Made by a program: the position numbers and the translations under genes
Assembly (NCBI GenBank): GCA_029582155.1
Contig: CM055897.1
Coordinates: 6,170,661-6,234,660, forward strand
Reading direction: 5' to 3'
Origin: Panopea generosa
Lineage: Eukaryota; Mollusca; Bivalvia; Adapedonta; Hiatellidae
DNA length: 64,000 nucleotides
The notes under the pieces: generated by a model
Seen by the model: only the letters and a program-made list of their open reading frames with translations
Told to the model about the DNA's origin: nothing
The model's database searches: none
Shown here: positions 34,640 to 45,084 of the stretch, piece by piece
How the letters are laid out: every line of letters begins with the position of its first letter
Numbering within the stretch: the stretch's first letter is position 1

Positions 34640-35660
34640 ACAAGAGGGCCGAGATGGCCCTTTATCACTCACCTGACTGACCTTGAGTCACCCAACATAA
34701 AGTAGATTATATAATACATGTACGCTCAAAATTCCAGAAAGACTAGATGGGCAAGTAGTTAGAATTTTTATTTGTTTTGAAGATGTAACAGATGCGTAGA
34801 AGAGTTCAAACTTGGTAGAGGTTCACCCATGGTAAATGTCAGTGAAATAACATCAAAATCAGGTCAGTAGATTCTGACAAGAAGGCTTTTGAATTTTTTA
34901 AATCTCAAGCAGACTTCTTGCTGTTATGAAACTAAGCTAAAAATATGTTATTGCTTTATTATGAAGCAGTAAACCATCCCTGTCTAAACCATCAAAACTC
35001 TGACTTTTATATTCATATAAAAACACCTATTATCAAATGTTTCATGATATTTGAATAATATGAATAATATTTCAATCATTGATTATAATAGTATCATTCA
35101 TCTTTTTATGATGAATTATCTTTTAAAACTTATATCTGGTATAATATAGTATAATAATAGCAAAAAAAAAGTATATTTAAAGAGTTTATTACCTCTTCTT
35201 ATAATAATTGCTATATACAGACATTTGTGCTATAAAACGGGGAGTAATTTGACATAAAACTAATCCCACCCACTGGCTGCCATGTTTTTTGACGAATCAA
35301 GATGGCTTGAACAAACTTGGTAGAAAGTCACCCGAGGAACATTTCTGTGAAATTATTTTAAAATCGAGCAAGTAGTTTCTGACAAGAAGATTTTTTAAGT
35401 TTTTACTATAGCTTATATAGTAAACTAACCCCATCCCCTGGCCGCCATGTTTTTTGACAAATCAAGATGGCTTGAACAAACTTGGTAGAGGGTCACCCGA
35501 AGGAACGTTTCTGTTAAATTATATCAAAATTGGCCCAGTGGTTTCAGAGGAGAAGTTGTTAAAAGCTAAAAGTTAATGACGGACGACGAGGGACGACAGA
35601 TGACGGACACCAGGCAATCACAAAAGCTCACCTGTGAGCCTTCGGCTCAGGTGAGCTAAT
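34640..35660 (+). mobile_element. Hairpin-ended repeat, long copy (about 1.02 kb)
   Basis: Begins ACAAGAGGGCCGAGATGGCC then CTTTATCACTCACCTGA. It ends AGCTCACCTGTGAGCCTTCG then GCTCAGGTGAGCTAATAA, where GCTCACCTG and CAGGTGAGC form a terminal hairpin. A degenerate GACGGACGACGAGGGACGAC tract precedes the end. The interior has two copies, about 165 bp apart, of GCCATGTTTTTTGACGAATC and AAGATGGCTTGAACAAACTT. Coding capacity is nil. A hairpin followed by CTAA recalls Helitron 3' ends, but no Helitron 5' signal was seen, so class is open. The type is widespread in bivalves to my knowledge. Confidence 0.8.
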
Positions 35661-35779
35661 AAAAACGGGCCATAACTGCTGTAAAATTTAACTGACAAAT
35701 ATCAAACTTGACCTGTACCATCACTAGGTACAAATTTGACATATCCAACTGATGAATAGATGAACCCATGCACGTACGC

Positions 35780-35965
35780 ACAAAGAACATAGGCCCAGTT
35801 AGGAAATTAGCATTTTGGCATGTTTAAATCAATAGACAATATGGACTCAGTGAGTATGATATTTTTAAATTCATTCATTTATTAGAAAAAAAAGTATTTT
35901 TTGTTTTAAAATTTTTAAAAATCCCGATATACGGTACATCTTTTAAAATGGATATCAATTGGATA
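35780..35965 (+). mobile_element. MITE-2 fragment
   Basis: ATAGGCCCAGTTAGGAAATT, TTTTGGCATGTTTAAATCAA and AAATTTTTAAAAATCCCGAT match the right half of the MITE-2 copy at 47059-47606 (TTTTGGCATGTTTAAATAGA and AAAAATCCTGATAATTATAT). The left half is missing. The fragment leads directly into the 38-bp array. Confidence 0.65.
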
Positions 35966-37135
35966 TGCAACCTGTCCATTTGACTAAAGGTTTGTCTACA
36001 CTACCTGTAACCTGTCCACTTGACAAATGTTTGTCTACTCTACCTGTAACCGTCCACATGACAATGGTTTGTCTACACTACCTGCAACTGTCCATTTGAC
36101 AAAGGTTTGTCTACACTACCTGCAACTGTCCACAAGACAAATGTTTGTCTACTCTACCTGTAACCGTCCACATGACAAATGTGTCTACTCTACCTGCAAC
36201 CATCCATTTCATAAAGGTTTCATCCATTTGACAAAGGTTTGTCTACACTACCTACAACTGTCCACAAGACAAAGGTTTGTCTACACTACCTGCAACCGTC
36301 CACTTGACAAAGGTTAGTCTACACTACCTGCAACCATCCATTTGACAAAGGTTTCATCCATTTGACAAAGGTTTGTCTACACTACCTGCAACCATCCATT
36401 TGACAAAGGTTTCGTCCATTTGACAATGGTTTGTCTACACTACCTGCAACCATCCATTTGACAAAGGTTTCGTCCATTTGACAATGGTTTGTCTACACTA
36501 CCTGTAACTATCCACTTGACAAAGGTTTGTCTAAACTACCTGTAACTGTCCACATGACAAATGTTTGTCTTCACTACCCGTAACTGTCCATTTGACAAAG
36601 GTTTGTCTACACTACCTGCAACCGTACACTTGACAAAGGTTTGTCTACACTACCTATAACCATCCACTTGACAAAGGTTTATCTACATTACCTGTAATCA
36701 TCCACTAGACAAAGGTTTGTCTACACTACCTGTAACTGTCCACATGACAAATGTTTGTCTTCACTACCAGTAACTGTCCATTTGACAAAGGTTTGTCTAC
36801 ACTACCTGCAACCGTACACTTGACAAAGGTTTGTCTACACTACCTATAACCATCCACTTGACAAAGGTTTATCTACATTACCTGTAATCATCCACTAGAC
36901 AAAGGTTTGTCTACACTACCTGTAACTGTACACTTGACAAAGGTTTTTCCTACACTACGTGTAACCATCCACTTGACAAAGGTTTGTCTACATTACCTGT
37001 AATCGTCCACTTAGGTTGGTCTACACACCTGTTACCATCCATTTGACAAAGGTTTGTCTACACTTCCTGTAACCGTCAACTTGACAAGTGTTTTTCCTAC
37101 ACTACCTGTAACCATCCACTTGACAAAGGTTTGTC
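35966..37135. repeat. 38-bp minisatellite array, about 30 copies
   Basis: Unit: GACAAAGGTTTGTCTACACT then ACCTGTAACCGTCCACTT. Some copies lose the TTGTCTACACTACC segment, giving TTTGACAAAGGTTTCATCCA junctions. A five-unit block (190 bp) starting at 36541 is repeated at 36731 with very few changes, including the private forms TGTCTTCACTACC and AATCATCCACTAGAC. The short open frames at 36027 and 37054 are by-products. Confidence 0.95.
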
Positions 37136-37545
37136 TAACATGTCATCCTTATGAACTTAAAGTCAGAAAAGCACTGGTCAAATCTCAATGTGTTAGATAT
37201 CAGAATGCACTGGTCAATAACCATCAAAAGTTTGTACCAATGAATAAAAAAGGCTGGTAAAACTGGTTTGCCCAATGCATCAAAATACCAGAAAGGAATA
37301 GGTTGTATTGCTATCCAGATGAATTCAATGAAAAGCAAGCCCTGAATCAAATTATGATCAGAATATCAATTCATTAACACAAGATGTTCCCACCTTAAAG
37401 AATTAAAATGATAAATTAGCACTGAAAAAAATGGTGAAACAGATGGATAAACTAATATCAATCATTGGTCTTACAAAACCTTTGAATCAAAAGTCAATTA
37501 AGTCTATGTACAACATAAAAGAACACTTATCTATTTCATAATCTA
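37136..37545. other. Spacer, nothing recognised
   Basis: AT-rich sequence between the 38-bp and 52-bp arrays. Short frames on both strands overlap and lack domains. Confidence 0.5.
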
Positions 37546-39810
37546 CATATCTTATATCTGACATTATATACAACACTGCCCAGAATATTTTTTATCTGAC
37601 ATTATATACAACACTGCCTACACAATGTCTGAGAGAATATTTTATATCTGACATCATATACAATACTGCTCCCACAATGTCTGAGAGAATATTTTATATC
37701 TGACATTATATACAACACTGCCCTTACAATGTCTGAGAGAATATTTTATATCTGACATTATATACAATACTGCCCAAACAATGTCTGAGAGAACATTTTA
37801 TATCTGACATTATATACAACACTGCCCACACAATGTCTGAGAGAACATTTTATATCTGACATTATATACAACACTGCCCACACAATGTCTGAGAGAACAT
37901 TTTATATCTGACATTATATACAACACTGCCCAGAATATTTTATATCTGACATTATAAACAACACTGCCCACACACTGTCTGAGAGAATATTGATTTTATA
38001 TTTGCCATTATATACAACACTGCCCACACAATGTCTGAGAGAATATTTTATATCTGACATTATATACAATACTGCCCACACAATGTCTGAGAGAATATTT
38101 TATATCTGACATTATATACAACACTGCCCGTACAATGTCTGAGAGAATATTTTATATCTGACATTATATACAGTACTGCCCACACAATGTCTGAGAGAAT
38201 ATTTTATATCTGACATTATATACAATACTGCCCACCAATGTCTGAGAGAACATTTTATATCTGACATTATATACAACACTGCCCAGAATATTTTATATCT
38301 GACATTATATACAACACTGCCCATACAATGTCTGAGAGAATATTGATTTTATATTTGCCATTATATACAACACTGCCCACACAATGTCTGAGAGAATATT
38401 TTATATCTGACTTTATATACAACACTGCCCGTACAATGTCTGAGAAAATATCTTATATCTGACATTATATACAACACTGCCCACACAATGTCTGAGAGAA
38501 TATTTTATATCTGACATTATATACAACACTGCCCATACAATGTCTGAGAGAATATTTTATATCTGGAATTAAATACAACACTGCCCAGAATATTTTAAAT
38601 TTGCCATTATATACAACACTGCCACCACAATGTCTGAGAGAATATTTTATATCTGACATTATATACAACACTGCCCACACAATGTCTGAGAGAATATTCT
38701 ATATCTGACATTATATACAACACTGCCCACACAATGTCTGAGAGAATATTCTATATCTGACATTATATACAACACTGCCCACACAATGTCTGAGAGAATA
38801 TTTTATCTCTGACATTATATACAACACTGCCCACACACTGTCTGAGAGAATATTTTATATCTGACATTATATACAACACTGCCCACACACTGTCTGAGAG
38901 AATATTTTATATCTGACATTATATACAGCACTGCCCGTACAATGTCTGAGAGAATATTTTATATCTGACATTATATACAGCACTGCCCGTACAATGTCTG
39001 AGAGAATATTTTATATCTGACATTATATACAGCACTGCCCGTACAATGTCTGAGAGAATATTTTATATCTGACATTATATACAGCACTGCCCGTACAATG
39101 TCTGAGAGAATATTTTATATCTGACATTATAAACAATACTGCCCACACAATGTCTGAGAGAATATTTTATATCTGACATTATATACAACACTGCCCGTAC
39201 AATGTCTGAGAAAATATTTTATATCTGACATTATATACAACACTGCCCAGAATATTTTATATCTGACATTATATACAACACTGCCCACACAATGTCTGAG
39301 AGAATATTTTATATCTGACATTATATACAACACTGCCCACATAATGTCTTAGAGAATATTTTATATCTGACATTATATACAACACTGCCCACACAATGTC
39401 TGAGAGAACATTTTATATCTGACATTATATACAACACTGCCCAGAATATGTTATATCTGACATTATATATAATACTGCCCACACAATGTCTGAGAGAATA
39501 TTTTATATCTGACATTATATACAACACTGCCCATACAATGTCTGAGAGAATATTTTATATCTGACATTATATACAACACTGTCCACCCAATGTCTGAGAG
39601 AATATTTTATATCTGACATTATATACAACACTGTCCACCCAATGTCTGAGAGAATATTTTATATCTGACTTTATATACAACATTATCTACACAATGTCCG
39701 AGAGAATATTTTATATCTGACATATATACAACATTGCCCACACAATGTCTGAGAGAATATTTTATATCTGACTTTATATATAACATTGCCCACACAATGT
39801 CTGAATCGAA
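37546..39810. repeat. 52-bp minisatellite array with a 38-bp short form
   Basis: Unit: TGTCTGAGAGAATATTTTAT, ATCTGACATTATATACAACA, CTGCCCACACAA, about 44 copies. Short units lacking 14 bp join CTGCCC straight to AGAATATT and occur near 37587, 37929, 38282, 38584, 39247 and 39440. TATTGATTTTATATTTGCC appears at 37988 and again at 38340, marking an approximately 352-bp duplicated block. A run of GTACAATG-type copies at 38935-39110 is almost uniform. Minus-strand frames here are repeat by-products. Confidence 0.95.
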
Positions 39811-40110
39811 ATGAAAAACAAAACATGACAAAATAATCAATAAACCCTTACATATTTGTCTTAAATCAGCAATCAAGAACTGAGAACAAATCCCTCACCT
39901 CATTCAAAATCCAGGAAAAAACAGAAATCTGCATGTTTTTCCTTTCCAATAAACTGCGTAGCCTGTTAGGAAATTTAAACCAAATGTTGCATGTGCCTTC
40001 GGTTGTATCCAGAATTAATCCACATACCTACACAAGTGCACAGATCAGAAAAGCACTGTTTCCTGAAGCAATGAACTGATATATATATAACGGTACAAAG
40101 AGAGAGAACA
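39811..40110. other. Spacer, nothing recognised
   Basis: AT-rich, ends in ATATATATATAACGG. No feature seen. Confidence 0.4.
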
Positions 40111-40405
40111 ACAAGAGGGCAACAATGGCATAATTGTCTCACTTGTGCCATAAGACCAATGCCAATAGAGCAATTTTTTTATAATGTATCAGAATTGAGA
40201 TTTTGTCAGTTCACCAATTTGTAAAAGATATTATGGTGATATAATTACTGTGTAAGTTTGATTAAAATCTACTGATATACAGGTTGGAAGGAGTGCAGAC
40301 AAGACAAAATAGTGTAATACTTGATGACTAAAATAATGGAATGCGACATTATCCAGTCTGGTTGATTCAATAATTTGTTTCATATATTATACAAGGGGGA
40401 GAACA
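40111..40405 (+). mobile_element. Left part of a hairpin-ended repeat
   Basis: Starts ACAAGAGGGCAACAATGGCA then TAATTGTCTCACTTGTGCC, matching the ACAAGAGGGCC...CTCACCTG start of the family. The phrase GTGTAAGTTTGATTAAAATC occurs at about 40250 and a relative, GTGTAAGCTTGGTGAAAATC, at about 40854. The foldback element 40406-40817 therefore probably interrupts it. I did not find its right-end hairpin. Confidence 0.5.
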
Positions 40406-40817
40406 TGCGTCACGCACACCGCTAAATACGGTACTTGAACATTTTTTCAAAAGCTGCTTAAGTGATTTTTTTGTTTCGATTTTTGATACATATTTTATAG
40501 TTCCCATCGACTGTCTGAGTATAAGAGGAATCTATTTCATCAATATATAGATCATTGCGATCTATACAATTCTAGATTATCTCAAAACAGTTCATTCTAA
40601 ATGTAAATGTTACCAGACATGATGCTCAACTGTTTTGAGGTAATCTGAAATTTTGCAGGTCGCCCTGAATTGTTAAACAGTGAAGTAGATTCCTCTAATA
40701 CCCAGATGGTTGGTGGGAACTATGAAAGCTACACACGGATTCAAAATCAACACGAAAAATCACTTAAACCAGCTTTTGAACAACGTTCTGGTACCAGTAT
40801 TTAGCAGGCATGTGACA
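40406..40817. mobile_element. Foldback element with arms of about 190 bp
   Basis: The left arm runs GCTAAATACGGTACTTGAAC (40421), CAAAAGCTGCTTAAGTGATT, ATAGTTCCCATCGACTGTCT, AGAGGAATCTATTTCATC and TAGATTATCTCAAAACAG. The right arm gives the same series in reverse complement: CTGTTTTGAGGTAATCTGA, GAAGTAGATTCCTCTAATAC, GATGGTTGGTGGGAACTATG, AAATCACTTAAACCAGCTTT and GTACCAGTATTTAGC (to 40805). Pairing extends a little further outward through CGTCACGCAC against GCATGTGACA. Almost the whole element folds on itself, with a small centre near 40610. There is no coding sequence. Class is unknown. Confidence 0.85.
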
Positions 40818-40948
40818 TAGGTTTCCACACTTGTTATAGGTATATAACTAATGTGTAAGCTTGGTGAAAATCAAATGAAAGATGTAGGAGGGTGGGTATG
40901 GGGTTTATGATTCGAGTGAAACAACTTTAACAGTAAGTATATCTAATT

Positions 40949-41250
40949 TCGGTGTTAAGCATCTCTTTCAACAATTTTTTCAGTAATATCGCGACAGCAT
41001 CTATTTGACAAAGCATTCTAAACGCTACCACACTGGAGTATCATGCCTCAGACACATATTATGATACCCCATCCAGTCACATTGCACTGACACTGGTCTT
41101 AACAGACCCATAACTATCCTCTAAATTCTGAGCGCCAAGCGAGGAAGCTTTTAGTTACCATTTTTAAGTATTTGGTATAACCCGGTCGGGTATCGAACCC
41201 ACAACCTTCTGCATGTGAGGCGATTGCTCTACCACCAGACCACCACTGCT
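40949..41250 (-). mobile_element. SINE A, near full length
   Basis: Minus strand head: AGCAGTGGTGGTCTGGTGGT then AGAGCAATCGCCTCACATG, B box GGGTTCGATACCC. Body: GAAGCTTCCTCGCTTGGCGC, GTCAGTGCAATGTGACTGGA and ATCATAATATGTGTCTGAGG. The 3' end reads AGAGATGCTTAACACCG. It matches the 12883-13232 copy over its full length. Confidence 0.85.
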
Positions 41251-41469
41251 ATTTTTTGACCAGTTAAAAATATTGTTAAAAATATTATATTTATATAACT
41301 ACTAATGTTATATGACATCTAATGAGAAATATGGGTGCTTGAGCATGCACAAGGTCAAATAACACAATTTTTGATGATTTAAACTGACATATTACTTAAC
41401 CATGAAAGTTTGGTAATATCTAATAAAAATAATGCAAACGTTAAGATTTTACATCAATTTATTTCAGCT

Positions 41470-41640
41470 CTATTGCAAAGAAAGCTCAGGGCTTATATGA
41501 TTAGTTTTCAAATCTACTTTCTGGGTAAAAGCAGCACTAAGTGTTTTTTGAGAGGCATCAGGTCAAGTTAGGGATCAAGACCTACAATCTGTTGGGAGAG
41601 CTGCCAACACTCTATCCACTATACTACCGCCACGCTACAG
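41470..41640 (-). mobile_element. tRNA-derived SINE E copy
   Basis: Minus strand head GTAGCGTGGCGGTAGTATAG then TGGATAGAGTGTTGGCAGC, with B box-like AGGTCTTGATCCC. The body carries AACACTTAGTGCTGCTTTTA and CCCAGAAAGTAGATT, a relative of CTTAGTACTGGTTCTACCCA at 13240-13413. Confidence 0.65.
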
Positions 41641-42440
41641 TGAACACAACCAAATCTTTAAACATGAATGAACAGACAACTGACACATGGCAATCAGAAA
41701 AGCGCACCTTGATATGAAAACCACATCATATAATAGTATAAATTGTATCACCCACCAGGGTTGAAACTACAATTATTCTTAATGACGGCGACCCTGATAC
41801 TCTCAAATTTAAACTAGAACTAAAACAAAAAACAAGAAACTCAACAGAAAACAATTATTAAAACTTCATACCGAGATCCAATGCCAGCATTAATTAAATT
41901 TCCATTCCCTTGATTCAATTCTTGATTATTATCAATTCCAGCACCACAGTTTTTATATGTCACTGCTACAAAGTTAAATCCGAAAGGGAACCTTCCCGCT
42001 GTCAATTTTAAAACCTATTCCACTTCTCCAACCGATCTCCTTTCCAGCATCTCATACATATAATGCACTTACGTAAATAATGTAACAGGAGCAATAACAA
42101 TACACAATAGCTGAGTGTCAAAAATTAGAATTATCTGTCACCCTGGCATTGGGAGACAAAAACAGCCCACATTATACATAATCTGTTTAGGAGATTTAAT
42201 CAATATAATGTTTAAGATTCAATGCTATTCCACTATTCTGTTATAGATAATCAGACAAACGTGTCAGAGCCAGAAACTGCCAACATCCAAATGCGGCCTG
42301 TATGTAAATTTCGTCTATTGATAACTAGAGAGGGTCACTAACTCTCTGACATGACCTACTGGTTGTACTTGTTATTTGCTATTACTATTTAGCCCAGACC
42401 TTTATTTATTTAATGGTTAACAGGTTTTTAAATAAAAGTA
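41641..42440. other. Low-copy spacer, nothing recognised
   Basis: The longest stretch in this part of the window with no repeat family recognised by me. No long open frame. It may hold unique non-coding sequence. Confidence 0.5.
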
Positions 42441-42656
42441 TAAGTATCATGCCACAGACACATGATATGATACCCTATCCAGTCACAATAAACCGACACA
42501 GGGCCGACCAAGCCTACCATTATCCTCTAAATGCTGAGTGCCAAGTGAGGAAGCTTCTGGTACCATTTTTGAAGTCTTTGGTATGACCCAGCAGGTGATC
42601 AAACCCACAACTCTCTGCATGTGTGAGGTGGACACTTTACCCTTGACCACCAATGC
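42441..42656 (-). mobile_element. SINE A lacking its 3' end
   Basis: Reverse SINE A: AGTATCATGCCACAGACACA, TGATACCCTATCCAGTCACA, CTCTAAATGCTGAGTGCCAA, GAGGAAGCTTCTGGTACCAT and the head GTGTGAGGTGGACACTTTAC then CCTTGACCACCAATGC. About 90 bp at the 3' end is missing. The two overlapping frames here come from the SINE. Confidence 0.8.
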
Positions 42657-42727
42657 ATTTTTTTCTATTAGGAATGGGATTAAAAGGACGTATATATATA
42701 TAAGGAAAGAAAGGCTCAGAAAATAAA

Positions 42728-43170
42728 AATATTTCTTAAATGGATACAAAGCATCTCATTATCATAAATGAATAAAATTTGAATTGTGTGGTATATCACA
42801 ATCCACAAAAATGTGACAAAATAGTATTTTAATCAGATTGACAAACTTGAAAATGAAATCCCAATTCTAAAAATAGACAGCACTTAATTATTGTTTGATG
42901 ACCTTCACATCATAATTTGGATTCTTTCTAAGATGAAAAAATGTGTATACACAATATGTAAACAAGTATGACAGATCAAATTGAAATCAAAATGAAATCA
43001 CATGACTCATTTGATACACGAAATAAGAGGGAAATCTATTTTGTTCTAATCCAGAGGCGCAGGTCAAGTGAGGAAATCCCTGTTTCAGTATATTATTTTG
43101 GTATGTTTAAACAGATATCCTTATGGCAATACGGGGTCAGTGAATATATAATGCAAACTATTAATTATCT
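42728..43170 (+). mobile_element. MITE-2 copy, ends eroded
   Basis: AATGGATACAAAGCATCTCA, TTATCATAAATGAATAAAAT, AATGAAATCCCAATTCT, ATCAAAATGAAATCACATGA and TATATTATTTTGGTATGTTT follow the order of the complete copy at 47059-47606. The TTTAAAGGGA terminus is not preserved at either side. The short plus-strand frame starting at 42968 lies inside it and is not a gene. Confidence 0.75.
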
Positions 43171-43351
43171 CTAAAACAGCTTATAGTATTGTGATGAAAC
43201 TTGACATGCTAATGAATCAACTACTTGCTCATTATTCTGCAAACTCTGAGCACATTATCTTAAATGTCGTCATCAGCAGTGCAACGTCAACTGTCTTCAC
43301 TAAAAGCATCATGGACACTGTGGTCACGTCAATTGACACTGCAGCTACATA
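43171..43351. other. Region upstream of the mariner relic
   Basis: Probably the 5' untranslated part or flank of the mariner copy. I could not identify its terminal inverted repeat. Confidence 0.35.
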
Positions 43352-44043
43352 AAAATTGAGTCTCGATGTAATAAGAATGCAAGAGAAATCTTTAATGCAT
43401 TACAAGAAGCTTGTGGTGAATGTTCTCTTTCATATTCTCAAGTAACTAGATGGGTTAATGAATTTAAGAATGGTAGATACACAACTGAAGACAACTAGCG
43501 AAGTGGGTGACCGCAACTGATATGTTCAATACCAAAAAAGTGATGGAACTTTTACATTCATGACGGAAGATTGACATGTGAAGAAATAATGCAGGAATTG
43601 GACATTAGTGTGTGATCTGTTCATTCAATTATACGGAATCGTTTAAAAATGCGTAAATTTTCCGCACAATGGGTGCCCAATCACTTTACATTGGATCAAA
43701 CTGAATGTTGCTTGAGTTGCGACCAACCTAGTTTCACGCTTTAATGCAGAAGGTCGGGACTTTCTTTCAAAAATCGTTGCCACAGATGAGACCTGGATGT
43801 AATACGAACCAGAAATGAAGCGACAATCCGCCTAATGGCACACCCTGAACCCACAGAGACCGGCAAAATTCCGTCAGATGCAAGAAAAATAAAGCAACTG
43901 ATGATATTTAAGTATGCTATTTGTTGAGTTCTGACAAGTCACATGGTTCCAGGCTGTCAAACAATCAATAGCATATACTACAAGGAGTACAGAAAAAATG
44001 CCTATGACCAGCAATATGTAAAGAAGCGTCCAGAACTATTGCG
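43352..44043 (+). pseudogene. mariner-type transposase relic
   Basis: Conceptual translation gives mariner landmarks in the right order. The helix-turn-helix region is near 43382-43510 (LSYSQVTRWVNEFKNGR, then TTEDN). An SVHSI-type second helix and MRKFSAQWVP follow near 43620-43680. The first catalytic aspartate is in ATDETW at about 43780-43800. LTSHMVPGCQTIN, then YYKEYRK, lies near 43930-43995. Many in-frame stops (after TTEDN, after DETWM, after MQEK) and frame slips make it non-functional. It stops at KRPEL near 44040, before the HHDNA-type second catalytic motif, exactly where a SINE B begins. Identification as mariner is firm; the subfamily is not assigned. Confidence 0.88.
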
Positions 44044-44265
44044 AATATCAATCCAGGGGCTGTCAGGTTAGAATCACCGCCTGGCAATCAGTCTCCAATT
44101 GATATACAACATTGTGTTTTATTATCATTTATCTCTCACTGCTGATTCAAGTGGGAGAGTTATCAGCTACTTGCGGAGATGGGGTATGCTCGAGAACTGG
44201 TTAACTTTTCAGGATCCAAGGAAACAGTGGTTAGGTTAACTGATCATCTGTTAGCCATCAATGAC
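44044..44265 (+). mobile_element. 5'-truncated SINE B inside the mariner relic
   Basis: Starts mid-head at ATATCAATCCAGGGG, continues GTTAGAATCACCGCCTGGCA, CATTGTGTTTTATTATCATT, CTCACTGCTGATTCAAGTGG, GAGATGGGGTATGCTCGAGA and ACAGTGGTTAGGTTAACTGA, and ends near GTTAGCCATCAATG. Loss of the 5' end is typical of target-primed retroposition. It appears to terminate the mariner and leads straight into the next tandem array. Confidence 0.8.
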
Positions 44266-45075
44266 AGTGTATGTAATAAACAAGAAATGTCAAATGTCAA
44301 CAGTGTATGTGATAACCGAGAAATGTCAACACTGTATGTAATAAACAAGAAATGACAACAGTGTATGTAATAAACAAGAAATGTCAAATGTCAACAGTGT
44401 AAGTGATAACCAAGAAATGTCAACAGTGTATGTAATAAACAAGAAATGCCAACAGTGTATGTAATAAACATGAAATGTCAAATGTCAACAGTGTAAGTGA
44501 TAACCAAGAAATGTCAACAGTGTATGTAATAAACAAGAAATGTCAAATGTCAACAGTGTAAGTGATAACCCAGAAATGTCAACAGTGTATGTAATAAACA
44601 AGAAATGCCAACAGTGTATGTAATAAATGTCAAATGTCAACAGTGTAAGTGATAACCAAGAAATGTCAACAGTGTATGTAATAAACAAGAAATATCAAAT
44701 GACAAGTGTATGTGATAACCAAGAAATGTCAACACTATGTAATAACCAAGAGATGTCAACACTGTATGTAATAAACAAAAAATGTCAACAGTGTATGTAA
44801 TAAACAATAAAATGGCAAATGTCAACAGTGTATATTATAACCAAGAAATGTCAACACTGTATGTAAGAAACGAAAAATGTCAACAGTGTATGTAATAAAC
44901 AAGAAATGCCAACAGTGTATGAAATAAACAAGAAATGTCAAATGCTAACAATGTATGTAATAAACAAGATATTGCAACAGTGTATGTAATAAACAAGAAA
45001 TGTCAACTGTCACCAGTGTATGTAATAAACACAAATGTCAAATGTCACCAGTGTGCGCAATAAACAAGAAATGGC
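44266..45075. repeat. 29-bp and 36-bp mixed minisatellite array
   Basis: Unit: GTCAACAGTGTATGTAATAA then ACAAGAAAT (29 bp). Some units carry an extra GTCAAAT, giving 36 bp. Alternative forms have GTGATAACC. About 26 copies. The array begins within the last bases of the SINE B. Minus-strand frames in it are by-products. Confidence 0.93.
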
Positions 45076-45084
45076 AAGATAATG

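Noticed and set aside
37546..39810. CRISPR-like array
   Set aside because: Repeats are directly contiguous with no unique spacers, the unit is AT-rich, there are no cas genes, and the genome is eukaryotic.
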